DNA of 27,462 bases from an uncultured Acidimicrobiaceae bacterium (GTDB lineage: Bacteria; Actinomycetota; Acidimicrobiia; Acidimicrobiales; Bog-793), in the NCBI GenBank assembly GCA_903907185.1, contig CAIVND010000238.1, positions 1 through 27,462 on the forward strand. The letters are read 5' to 3'. The position numbers and the translations under genes are program-made. The notes below the pieces were generated by a model that ran no database searches, was not told where the DNA came from, and was given only the letters and a program-made list of their open reading frames with translations. Of this stretch, positions 8,529 to 15,888 are shown piece by piece. Position 1 is the stretch's first letter; every line of letters starts with the position of its first letter.

Positions 8529-9911
8529 ATGAGTTTTGACCTGCACGGGCTTCTAGAACAGCGCTCGGGTGAGAATTTCAAACTGTATGGGGAGAACATC
8601 AATCCTCAACTCGTACGAGTGCTCCGATCGATCGGATTTGATCGCTACTACGTCCGAGGCGAGGGCGCCTATCTCTATGACGTTGACGGTAAGAGGTATC
8701 TGGATTTCCTTGCAGGCTTCGGTGTCTTTGCGTTAGGTCGCAGCCACCCAGTACTCAAACAGGCGCTGCATGATGCGATCGATGCTGACCTGCCTAACCT
8801 CATTCAGCTCGACTCTGCACTGCTTCCTGGACTGCTCGCGGAGGCACTTCTCGCGCGTTGTCAGGACAACATGGGCAGAGTTCTCTTTACGAACTCTGGC
8901 GCTGAGTCGGTAGAGGCTGCGCTCAAGTTCGCGCGCTACGCAACGAAGCGTTCGCGCATCATCTTCTGCGACCATGCCTTTCACGGACTCACCTATGGTC
9001 CACTATCCGCGAATGGTGGGCGGGAGTTTCGCAAGGGCTTTGGACCCTACCTCCCAGGGTTCGACGAGGTTCCCTTTGGGGACATCGCGGCGCTTGAGCG
9101 AGAACTTGTTCAAGGTGATGTGGCGGGCTTTCTCTTTGAGCCAATTCAAGGCAAAGGCGTCAACATGGCTCCGGCGAGCTATTGGAGTCAGGTACAAGAG
9201 CTTTGCAATAAGCACGGCACGCTCGTCATCGCTGATGAGGTGCAGACCGGACTTGGTCGTACGGGCAAGATGTGGGCGCACGAGCACTATGGCTTGCAGC
9301 CCGACATCATCACAACCTCAAAGGCCCTCTCTGGTGGATTTATCCCCGTAGGTGCGATGATCTCAACGAAAAAGATCTCCGACGCCGTGTACTCGTCGAT
9401 GGCTCGTGCGGTCGTGCACTCGTCAACGTTTAAGAACAATCAACTCGCGATGGTTGCTGGTCTTGCAACGCTTCAGGTGATCGATGATGAAAAACTCATC
9501 GAGCGTGCACGCGTTACCGGAGAGGCGTTCCTTGCCGGGCTTCAGCCACTGGTCGATCGCTATGAGTACCTTCATGAGGTCAAAGGACAGGGTCTCATGA
9601 TCGCTTTGGTCTTCGGCGAGCCGCAGTCGGCCAAGTTACGCGCCCGGTTCAAGATGCTAGAGCGCGCCCACAAGGGGCTCTTCTCTCAGCTCATCATCGG
9701 CCCACTCTTTCACCGCCACGGCATCTTGACCCAGGTTGCTGGAGATGAGATGAATATTGTCAAGCTGCTTCCTCCATTGATCTGTGGACAGGAGGAGGTC
9801 GACTACTTTGTCGCTGCTCTTGATGATGTTCTCAACGATGCGCATCGAAACTCCTCGCTGATCTTTGAGTTTGGCAAGACGCTCGTAAAAGCCTCGCTGC
9901 ACCGCAGTTAG
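8529..9911 (+). CDS. Class-III PLP-dependent aminotransferase (acetylornithine/HpnO-like)
   Basis: The 460-residue product has all fold-type I class-III landmarks: the GAE of FTNSGAESVEAALKFAR for phosphate binding, the HAFHG motif, EPIQGKG, the Asp of IADEVQTGLGRTG that pairs with the PLP ring nitrogen, and Lys265 in TTSKALSGGFIPVG for the Schiff base. Length and the C-terminal block (GLFSQL...ILTQVAG...NIVKLLPPL) resemble, from memory, the subgroup that includes the hopanoid aminotransferase HpnO, but substrate assignment is not secure. An acetylornithine/ornithine/putrescine aminotransferase is the broader alternative. GAGGAG sits close before the ATG. It lies 66 bp after the glycosyltransferase gene and 20 bp before a lipoprotein gene. 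No hopanoid cyclase or other hpn gene is present in the window. Confidence 0.8.
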   Translation: MSFDLHGLLEQRSGENFKLYGENINPQLVRVLRSIGFDRYYVRGEGAYLYDVDGKRYLDFLAGFGVFALGRSHPVLKQALHDAIDADLPNLIQLDSALLPGLLAEALLARCQDNMGRVLFTNSGAESVEAALKFARYATKRSRIIFCDHAFHGLTYGPLSANGGREFRKGFGPYLPGFDEVPFGDIAALERELVQGDVAGFLFEPIQGKGVNMAPASYWSQVQELCNKHGTLVIADEVQTGLGRTGKMWAHEHYGLQPDIITTSKALSGGFIPVGAMISTKKISDAVYSSMARAVVHSSTFKNNQLAMVAGLATLQVIDDEKLIERARVTGEAFLAGLQPLVDRYEYLHEVKGQGLMIALVFGEPQSAKLRARFKMLERAHKGLFSQLIIGPLFHRHGILTQVAGDEMNIVKLLPPLICGQEEVDYFVAALDDVLNDAHRNSSLIFEFGKTLVKASLHRS

Positions 9912-9931
9912 TACATCAGAAGATCTCTCAC

Positions 9932-10999
9932 GTGAACTTTCTGTTGCATCGTCGCACCCCGATTGTCTTGGCAGTGGGAGCTCTGTGTCTTGGACTCAGT
10001 GCCTGTGGCACGCCCTCGGCGACGCCAGTGGTAACGACCACGCTTCCCTCTCCAATCGCCGTGCTCTCAACCACGCCGACCGGTATGGCCGCCTTCGAGG
10101 GCCCCATCCTCCGTATCGCCGTTCCGCCTTTGGCAAATGGTGAGACGCTGCTACCCGACCGACCAGTTGGTCAAAAGACCACTTCGGGGACGGTAAAGAT
10201 CGCCTATCGCCAGTTCGGTTCGGGTCCGAACCTTGTTCTTGCAATGGGCGAACGAGGCTCAATGACCTGGTGGGATCCGCAGTTTCTCCAGAGGCTCGCC
10301 GCGAGCTATCGCGTCACGATCTTTGACGATCCTGCAGTTGGCTATTCGGCGCCGATGACCCGACCACCAAGTGTCCAGATCGATGGTGACGTCTTGGCAG
10401 GACTGACTACCGCACTTGGCCTCACCAACGTGACCGTTGTTGGTTGGGGGATGGGAGGTGAGGTCGCCCTTTCGTTTGCAGAGCGCCATGCGGGACTCGC
10501 AATTGGACTGGTGATCGTTGACGCGAGCGCCGGTGGTCAATCTGCAGTGCGACCAATGGCCAAGACCGGCGCACTCGTCGGTAATCCTCTTACGACCATG
10601 ACACAGCTCTCGGACGTGATGTTTACGTCGAACGCTGTCGGCGTCACGGCAAAGGCGAAGTGGCTCACGAACATCGCCGAACTTGAGCCCGATAACGTGC
10701 TCTTTACGACCGTTGCTCAGCAGGCAAGTGCGCAGAACGCCTTCTTCCAAAATGATCGGGTTGGGCGGTTGCTCGGAGCGATCTCCATCCCTACGCTGAT
10801 CTACGTGGGAGCACAGGACACCGTTCTTCCTAAAGCCAACAGTGACAAGTTGGCGAGATTGATCTATCACGCGACCTATGTTGTCGATCCAGATGCGGGT
10901 TACGCGTCGATCTTTCAGGACAGTGCATTTTTCTTAAGCAACCTCTCGGCGATCATGAAGAAGATCACACCAACGACAACTACCACCACAAATCCCTAG
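9932..10999 (+). CDS. Lipoprotein with alpha/beta-hydrolase fold, catalytic residues lost
   Basis: The 355-residue product starts with a basic n-region, a hydrophobic stretch and a lipobox LSAC (Cys25), so it should be a lipid-anchored exported protein. A Thr/Pro/Ser-rich linker follows, then an alpha/beta-hydrolase domain from about residue 75 to 340 and a Thr-rich tail. The nucleophile elbow, normally GxSxG, reads GWGMG: the codon at 10448-10450 is GGG, giving Gly173. The acid position seems kept (Asp296 in GAQDTVLP). The expected His near the end is Tyr324 (DAGYASIF, codon TAC at 10901-10903). With both Ser and His absent it is probably not a hydrolase; binding or scaffolding is inferred. 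The GTG start lies 20 bp after the aminotransferase gene, within the same likely operon. Confidence 0.8.
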   Translation: MNFLLHRRTPIVLAVGALCLGLSACGTPSATPVVTTTLPSPIAVLSTTPTGMAAFEGPILRIAVPPLANGETLLPDRPVGQKTTSGTVKIAYRQFGSGPNLVLAMGERGSMTWWDPQFLQRLAASYRVTIFDDPAVGYSAPMTRPPSVQIDGDVLAGLTTALGLTNVTVVGWGMGGEVALSFAERHAGLAIGLVIVDASAGGQSAVRPMAKTGALVGNPLTTMTQLSDVMFTSNAVGVTAKAKWLTNIAELEPDNVLFTTVAQQASAQNAFFQNDRVGRLLGAISIPTLIYVGAQDTVLPKANSDKLARLIYHATYVVDPDAGYASIFQDSAFFLSNLSAIMKKITPTTTTTTNP

Positions 11000-11005
11000 G
11001 ACCAA

Positions 11006-11560
11006 GTGACCACGATCGGAGTTGTGCTTGCTGCAGGTGGAGGAGTTCGATTCGATGGTCCAACTCACAAACTGCTTGCTCCCTTTCACGACAAGGTGGT
11101 TGTCCGACACGCACTTGAATCGCTCGTGCGTGCTGGTTTGGATGAGTGTGCCGTAGTTGTCGGAGCTGTCGATCTCACGGAAGTGCTTCCCGAAGGGATC
11201 ATTGTTCTGTCGAACCCGAACTGGGCCGATGGTCAGGCGACCTCGCTTGCCTGCGCAGTCGACTATGCCACTGCACGTGGACATGATGTGTTAGTTATTG
11301 GACTCGGTGATCAACCAATGGTGCCTGCATCTGCCTGGCAAACGGTAGGCAGCTCAGCCGCGTCCCCGATCGTTACCGCGAGTTTTAACGGTCAGCGTCG
11401 CCCGCCGGTCCGACTTGCTCGAGAGGTCTGGGAGCTTCTACCACGAAGTGGCGACGAAGGCGCGCGTGTGGTGATGGCGAAGCATCCCGAGTTCGTGAGC
11501 GTCGTCGAGTGCATGGGTGATCCACTCGATATCGATACCGTTGAGGACCTTGAGCGCTAA
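11006..11560 (+). CDS. MobA/MocA-like nucleotidyltransferase (NTP_transf_3)
   Basis: The 184-residue product begins VVLAAGGGVRFDGPTHKLL, the nucleotide-binding loop of the MobA/MocA/IspD-type fold, with the LAAG form and the later Lys. GLGDQPMV carries the metal-binding Asp, and the length matches MocA-type enzymes. Members attach CMP or GMP to molybdopterin or activate other small phosphates. LAAG rather than LAGG argues for a MocA-like (CTP) type over MobA, but no molybdoenzyme is nearby. The GTG start is 6 bp after the lipoprotein gene, making this the last gene of the glycosyltransferase run. A role in supplying an activated precursor for that operon is possible but only inferred. Confidence 0.75.
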   Translation: MTTIGVVLAAGGGVRFDGPTHKLLAPFHDKVVVRHALESLVRAGLDECAVVVGAVDLTEVLPEGIIVLSNPNWADGQATSLACAVDYATARGHDVLVIGLGDQPMVPASAWQTVGSSAASPIVTASFNGQRRPPVRLAREVWELLPRSGDEGARVVMAKHPEFVSVVECMGDPLDIDTVEDLER

Positions 11561-11569
11561 CGGCTCTCG

Positions 11570-12598
11570 TTATTTCAGGCCGTAGAGCGCCCGGGCGTTG
11601 TCGTCGAGGATCTTCTCAATCAGCGGTGCCGCAAGTGCGCCACTTTCGCGAAGAACCTGCAGGGCGAGAAGTTCGGATGAGGTGTCTGCGTGACCGAAGT
11701 CCGTCCCCGAAACGAGGTTGTTATCTCCCGCGTACGAGTGAACGTAGGCGAGGTCATCGTCGGTCTGGCAGGCAACGTACATGTTGTTCTTTGACATCAG
11801 TGTGGTTGGGTCGATGTCCTTGCCGCGCTGCTCACCTCGGCGGAGATAGTCGTGGATTGCGTAGGGGACCCACTGCGAGGCGAACTCAACGAAGCCCCAA
11901 CGGATGTTTGGATACTTTGAGGGGAGGCCAGTCACGAGGAGGTTGTGAAACGAGGTAATGCCAGGAACCTTGAAACGGAAGATCCCTCCGTCATCAGGGA
12001 ATTGGTCGTGAATCTCAAAGGTTCCGTTGGCCGCGTGAATCGTGACGGCCATGTTGAGACGGTTGGCCTCCTCAAAGATCGGAGCGAAGTACGGGTCGCT
12101 TGGCATCTTCCCGTTCTCAAAGCCACGCCAAAAGATGCCAGTGGCACCATTTTCGTGTCCGAATCGGATCTCTTTGATCGCCTCTTCGATGATCATCGTT
12201 GGAGGAACAACGACCCAGGAAAATCGGTCGCCACCCTCAGCAACGCGCTCAGCCATCCATCGGTTGTAGCTGCGACACATTGCGCGCTCGAGACTTGCGC
12301 GACGAGTGATGGGGCGCAAGAAGACGGTTGGGAAGATCACCTGGTGGTCGGTGCCGATCTCATCCATCTGCGTAAGGCGGCTTTTCACATCTCGCATCTC
12401 GCGAACCGACGCGATGGCGTCAGTCTCAGAGAACGGTCCTGTTGAGACGAGGCGTCCGTCGATCGACCAAAAGTGCTTGTTCCGGGCGGTGTTGGTTACG
12501 TCCACGCGCTCGGGGCGGAACCGCATGTCCTCCTCTTCGAAGAACTTCCAGGTCTCGTCGCACTCGACGACATGTGCATCACTATCGATAGTTGCCAC
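11570..12598 (-). CDS. Amidohydrolase family 2 protein (ACMSD-like decarboxylase/hydrolase)
   Basis: The 342-residue product is a metal-dependent TIM-barrel protein of the Amidohydro_2 group, which includes aminocarboxymuconate-semialdehyde decarboxylase (ACMSD). Visible landmarks are the N-terminal DSDAHVVE (His9; the first His of the classical HxH is Asp7, common in this subgroup), IHAANG (His188) and SGTDFGHAD (Asp300), the strand-8 metal Asp. The GTG start at 12598 is chosen because AGAGGGGGA stands just upstream and the protein then begins MATIDSDAH; an ATG at 12676 would add 26 residues without family character. It is convergent with the nucleotidyltransferase gene, 9 bp apart. ACMSD activity would link it to the aminomuconate-type genes 6 kb away, but many relatives have other substrates. 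Confidence 0.75.
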   Translation of the reverse strand: MATIDSDAHVVECDETWKFFEEEDMRFRPERVDVTNTARNKHFWSIDGRLVSTGPFSETDAIASVREMRDVKSRLTQMDEIGTDHQVIFPTVFLRPITRRASLERAMCRSYNRWMAERVAEGGDRFSWVVVPPTMIIEEAIKEIRFGHENGATGIFWRGFENGKMPSDPYFAPIFEEANRLNMAVTIHAANGTFEIHDQFPDDGGIFRFKVPGITSFHNLLVTGLPSKYPNIRWGFVEFASQWVPYAIHDYLRRGEQRGKDIDPTTLMSKNNMYVACQTDDDLAYVHSYAGDNNLVSGTDFGHADTSSELLALQVLRESGALAAPLIEKILDDNARALYGLK

Positions 12599-12731
12599 AG
12601 TTCCCCCTCTTACAGTCGCGTTGAGCCGTTCTCCGGTCCCAGTGCGGTCTATCGACTGGCCAGGTTGTGAGCTCAAATCTCAACAAACCGTAGCGGAACA
12701 TCGCAACCATCGTAAATCGGCCTCGAACTGC

Positions 12732-12761
12732 CTGGTCGAAGACGAATGAGCTGGTCGAAGA
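12732..12761. repeat. Two 11-bp direct repeats in a divergent promoter region
   Basis: CTGGTCGAAGA occurs at 12732-12742 and 12751-12761, start-to-start 19 bp, between the amidohydrolase gene (-) and the cupin gene (+). Two helical turns of spacing would suit a dimeric regulator, but no regulator is identified. Confidence 0.3.
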
Positions 12762-12813
12762 GAAACTCGGCCCTGTCTACCATCGGGGGTCAATTTCAGA
12801 CCACAATGGAGTA

Positions 12814-13170
12814 ATGGCAACAGGAGAGACTGGCGAACGTCCGTGGGGAACCTATCTCGTCCTTGACGACGAGCCAGAGTTCAAGGTCAAGCGAATTGTT
12901 GTTGAACCCGGCAAACGACTGAGTTACCAGTTTCATGAGCACCGCCAAGAGCACTGGTTCATCACCACTGGCCAAGCGCTCGTCGTCCTCGATGAGGCCA
13001 AGCACAAGCTCGTGGCGGGTGACGCAATCGACATCCCGCGAGGATCGAAGCATCGGATCGAAAATCCTGGGCTGGTCGATCTCATCTTTGTCGAAGTCCA
13101 GTTAGGCGATTACTTCGGTGAGGATGACATCATCCGCCTTGATGATGATTTCGGACGGGCGGACAGTTAG
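12814..13170 (+). CDS. Small cupin, mannose-6-phosphate isomerase type II-like
   Basis: The 118-residue product begins GERPWGTY and has the cupin metal motif FHEHRQEHW (His41, His43, His47) and a second motif with His80 (PRGSKHRIEN). This matches the C-terminal isomerase domain of bifunctional mannose-1-phosphate guanylyltransferase/phosphomannose isomerase (ManC type), here as a free-standing protein. Free-standing members may be isomerases or merely sugar- or metal-binding cupins; which one cannot be decided here. The ATG at 12814 is almost abutted by ATGGAG, so the RBS spacing is poor. It stands alone between divergent and convergent neighbours. Confidence 0.75.
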   Translation: MATGETGERPWGTYLVLDDEPEFKVKRIVVEPGKRLSYQFHEHRQEHWFITTGQALVVLDEAKHKLVAGDAIDIPRGSKHRIENPGLVDLIFVEVQLGDYFGEDDIIRLDDDFGRADS

Positions 13171-13241
13171 CGGTCTGTTGCGTGGAGTGGCTCCGGTTAC
13201 GAGCGGCTCGTTGAACATCGTGGTCGGTCGTCGCTGAGTTA

Positions 13242-13255
13242 AAAAGCCGGCTTTT
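13242..13255. terminator. Perfect 14-bp palindrome between convergent genes
   Basis: AAAAGCCGGCTTTT is a perfect palindrome followed by ATT, in the gap between the cupin gene (+) and the dienelactone hydrolase gene (-). A short hairpin with U-runs on both sides could stop transcription both ways, but the stem is weak. Confidence 0.35.
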
Positions 13256-13283
13256 ATTCGCGCAGATTTTTATTCGCGCAGAT
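13252..13283. repeat. 16-bp exact tandem duplication spanning a stop codon
   Basis: TTTTATTCGCGCAGAT occurs at 13252-13267 and again, directly adjacent, at 13268-13283. The second copy encodes the last residues and stop (LRE-stop) of the minus-strand dienelactone hydrolase; the first copy repeats them just past the stop. Confidence 0.9.
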
Positions 13284-14034
13284 AACGATCGAGAAACTCC
13301 GTTACCCGCTCCCACGCTCGAACGGCAGCCTCAGGGTGGTACCGATCCGCGTAGGTGTCATTGTAAAAGGCATGCATTGCACCGGCATAGACCTCCCGCT
13401 CGAAGGTTTTGCCTTGACTCTCCATCACGGGTGCAATGACCTCACCCATCGTGGTGAGTTCAGGATCGAGCTCCCCATAGATACCAAGCACCGCTGCATT
13501 GATCTTTGGCACCAGTTCAAGTGAGGGAGTACGGCCATAGACCACGACAGCGGCACGCAGGCTTGGTTCGTCTGTTGCTACCTGCCATGCCAACCCCCCC
13601 CCTCCAAAGCAAAACCCGATGCATCCAAGACGGTCGGGATCGACTCCCTCCATCGAGGCCATCTCGTTGAATGCTTCGTGAAGTTGCGTCACCATCACCT
13701 CCCGTCCGATCGACCTCAGTGCACCAACGCGCTCTGCCTCAGTTGGGAAGAGCCGGACACCCCCTGCTGAGGTCAGAAGATCAGGAGCAACGACCACATA
13801 GCCTTGTTTCGCAAGACGCCGCGGTACATCACGGTTGTGGGCTGTAAGTCCCTGTCGGTCATGGATGTAGAGCACGCCTGGTAGGGCAACATCTCCGAGC
13901 GGTCGCGTGACGTAGATGTCGAGCGTTCCGACGGAGGTGGAGATCGAACGATCCTCGTGTTGAAGCGACGGATCATCTTCTGGTACCGACAATGGAGAGG
14001 TGGGACCTTGATTTTCGATTCGGATGACATCCAT
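13270..14034 (-). CDS. Dienelactone hydrolase family protein
   Basis: The 254-residue product has the DLH triad: nucleophile Cys142 in GFCFGG, Asp190 in GELDPE, and His221 in GAMHAFYND. Cys rather than Ser is characteristic of true dienelactone (carboxymethylenebutenolidase) hydrolases. These open lactones made in chlorocatechol/catechol ortho-cleavage, but the family is broad and the substrate is open. The ATG at 14034 is chosen because GGGGAG precedes it by 6 nt; an upstream start at 14106 would add 24 residues and read through this RBS. A run of nine C (13594-13602, nine G in the coding strand) lies within the codons just after the nucleophile elbow. The stop codon lies in a 16-bp tandem duplication. 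Confidence 0.85.
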   Translation of the reverse strand: MDVIRIENQGPTSPLSVPEDDPSLQHEDRSISTSVGTLDIYVTRPLGDVALPGVLYIHDRQGLTAHNRDVPRRLAKQGYVVVAPDLLTSAGGVRLFPTEAERVGALRSIGREVMVTQLHEAFNEMASMEGVDPDRLGCIGFCFGGGGLAWQVATDEPSLRAAVVVYGRTPSLELVPKINAAVLGIYGELDPELTTMGEVIAPVMESQGKTFEREVYAGAMHAFYNDTYADRYHPEAAVRAWERVTEFLDRYLRE

Positions 14035-14270
14035 ACTGATCTCCCCACGCATCCTCAAGACGGCGTCATTGCCGCAGTGGCTCCGACTAAGGACACTATC
14101 CTCCACGCATTTCTCCGTACTGACTGAGCCGTTCTCCGCCTACTAGTCAATGGATTTCTATGAAGTGCGAAAATATTCAGGTGGCAGTGTCGATTCAGGT
14201 CAGAGTTGTTCGGAGTAGGGGTAAGAGGTCGGCTCAAAGGGGTGTCCCCAGAAAAAGGAGATGATCTGAC

Positions 14271-14606
14271 ATGCAGTTTTTACTCTCTGTAATCGACGAC
14301 GATGCCGGTATCACAACGCCGGCTCACGTAGCTGCAACCGACGAATTCAACGCCCGGATGCAGGTCGAGGGCTACTGGGTGTTTGCCGCTGGTCTCGGGT
14401 CGACCGCCAGAGCAACAACCATCGATAATCGAGGCAGTGTGGCGATACAGACCGATGGACCCTTTGCGGAGACAAAGGAACATCTCGCCGGAATCTGGAT
14501 CATCGACGTCCCGAGCCTTGACGTCGCGCTAGAGCTCGCCACTGAAGGGTCGAAGTGCTGCAATCGCAAGGTCGAGGTGCGTTCACTTCTTGGGCCGCCC
14601 AATTGA
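14271..14606 (+). CDS. YCII-related (DGPF domain) protein
   Basis: The 111-residue product has the YCII/DGPF pattern: an N-terminal beta strand (MQFLLSVID), a central EFNARMQ helix, then TDGPFAETKEHLAGIWIIDV, the DGPF motif with its conserved Glu/Thr-Lys. Members form alpha/beta dimers of uncertain function, often near ECF sigma factors. No sigma factor is adjacent here. AAGGAG lies about 10 nt before the ATG. The upstream region carries a direct repeat of ATTCAGGT at about 14177 and 14194. Confidence 0.8.
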   Translation: MQFLLSVIDDDAGITTPAHVAATDEFNARMQVEGYWVFAAGLGSTARATTIDNRGSVAIQTDGPFAETKEHLAGIWIIDVPSLDVALELATEGSKCCNRKVEVRSLLGPPN

Positions 14607-14656
14607 ATGCGTCGCAATTTTGACCGAGTCATGCTCCATGGAGGTGCTCAGAACTC

Positions 14657-15094
14657 TTAGCCTTCGATCAGATACCTCGGCCCTGGGCCAAGGGTCGATG
14701 CCCAGTCCTCAGGATTAGCGAGTGCACAGGTGCGAAGAGACAGACACCCACAACCGATGCAGTTCGTCAGTCCTCCTCGAAGTGCCTCGAGCATCGCCAA
14801 GCGTTCATCGAGTCGTTGTTGCCAACCACGGGTGATGCGTTGCCAATCCTGACGACTAGGCGCGCGATCCACAGGAAGGTTTGCCATTGCTTCGATGATC
14901 TCCTCGAGGCTGAGGCCGACTCGCTGAGCGACGCGAACAAAGGCGATTCTTCGAAGGACCTCACGACGAAAGCGTCGCTGACCACCTGAGGTGCGTGCTG
15001 ACTGGATCAGTCCCTCTCGTTCGTAGAAGCGGATCGCCGAGGTAGCAAGGCCGGTCCGCTCAGCTACCTCTCCGATGCTGAGCATTGCCTGCAT
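14657..15094 (-). CDS. soxR: SoxR-like redox-sensing MerR-family regulator
   Basis: The 145-residue product has the MerR winged helix-turn-helix (LSIGEVAERTGLATSAIRFYEREGL at its N-terminus, given here only as a landmark by its ends), a dimerisation helix, and Cys112-x2-Cys115-x-Cys117-x5-Cys123 (CIGCGCLSLRTC). This is the exact cysteine spacing of the SoxR [2Fe-2S] site. SoxR proteins stay bound to a promoter with an over-long spacer and activate it when the cluster is oxidised by redox-cycling compounds. GGAGG directly precedes the ATG at 15094. The gene is divergent from an SDR gene, and the intervening 101 bp hold a matching SoxR box. In actinobacteria SoxR usually controls a few genes that act on redox-active small molecules, not a soxS. 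Confidence 0.93.
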   Translation of the reverse strand: MQAMLSIGEVAERTGLATSAIRFYEREGLIQSARTSGGQRRFRREVLRRIAFVRVAQRVGLSLEEIIEAMANLPVDRAPSRQDWQRITRGWQQRLDERLAMLEALRGGLTNCIGCGCLSLRTCALANPEDWASTLGPGPRYLIEG

Positions 15095-15124
15095 GAGACC
15101 TCCAAAAGTTTCTGATCAGATCGC

Positions 15125-15155
15125 TTGACTTAAACTTAACTTTAACAATTAACCT
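15125..15155 (+). promoter_or_regulatory. SoxR-type promoter with 19-bp spacer and SoxR box
   Basis: TTGACT (15125-15130) and TAACCT (15150-15155) are separated by 19 bp, the long spacer of MerR/SoxR-controlled promoters. The segment 15129-15146 (CTTAAACTTAACTTTAAC) is centred on TTAA and agrees with the E. coli soxS SoxR box, as I recall it, at 12 of 18 positions in the same register relative to -35 and -10. The promoter points at the SDR gene at 15196, whose RBS is TAGGAGG. Confidence 0.75.
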
Positions 15156-15195
15156 TGCAATTGGACGCGAAATTATGCGGGATTAGGAGGTTGCA

Positions 15196-15888
15196 ATGTC
15201 AGTAGCACTTATCACCGGGGCATCTCAAGGGTTCGGACGAGCACTAGCGATCGACCTCGCTGAGCGTGGTTGGAATCTCGTCATCGATGGTCGCCACGAG
15301 GAGCCACTTGAGGAGGTCAAAGAGCTACTGGGCCCGACGGGAGTCGAGGTCTGGCCGGTAGTTGGCGATGTTGCGGATCCAGACCACCGATCGATGCTCG
15401 TCGCATCGGCCGAAAAGTTCGGTGGTCTCGATCTGTTAGTCAATAACGCGAGTGAGCTTGGTCCCTCGCCACTACCGACGCTTGATGTGTTCCCACTCAG
15501 CGAATTTCGACGCATCTTTGAGGTGAACGTCATTGCCCCACTTGCGTTGATTCAAGAGGCGCTACCGCTTCTTCAGGGTTCGCAGGGAACCATCGTCTCG
15601 CTCTCCTCCGATGCTGCGGTCGTGCCCTACGAGGGGTGGGGAGGTTACGGGTCGTCGAAGGCAGCACTCGATCAGCTGCACCTTGTCCTCGGGACCGAAC
15701 AGCCCAAGATGCGGGTCTACGCCTTTGATCCCGGCGACATGCGCACCGATATGCACAAGCGAGCAACGCCCGATGAGGATATCTCTGAGCTGCCAGATCC
15801 CGAGTCTGTCGTACCGTCACTGCATCGACTCCTCGATGCCCGCCCTCCGAGTGGCCGGTACCGAGCAATCGATTGGGCCAGATCATGA
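15196..15888 (+). CDS. Short-chain dehydrogenase/reductase (SDR)
   Basis: The 230-residue product is a classical SDR: the TGASQGFG nucleotide loop (residues 7-14), NNAS at 83-86, Ser137/Ser138, and catalytic Tyr151-x3-Lys155 (YGSSK). It should reduce a carbonyl or oxidise an alcohol using NAD(P)(H); the substrate is unknown. The gene has a strong RBS (TAGGAGG) and lies directly downstream of the predicted SoxR-controlled promoter, so it is probably induced by redox-active compounds. Its stop overlaps the start of the QueA-like gene by ATGA, implying coupled translation and a joint role. Confidence 0.9.
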   Translation: MSVALITGASQGFGRALAIDLAERGWNLVIDGRHEEPLEEVKELLGPTGVEVWPVVGDVADPDHRSMLVASAEKFGGLDLLVNNASELGPSPLPTLDVFPLSEFRRIFEVNVIAPLALIQEALPLLQGSQGTIVSLSSDAAVVPYEGWGGYGSSKAALDQLHLVLGTEQPKMRVYAFDPGDMRTDMHKRATPDEDISELPDPESVVPSLHRLLDARPPSGRYRAIDWARS

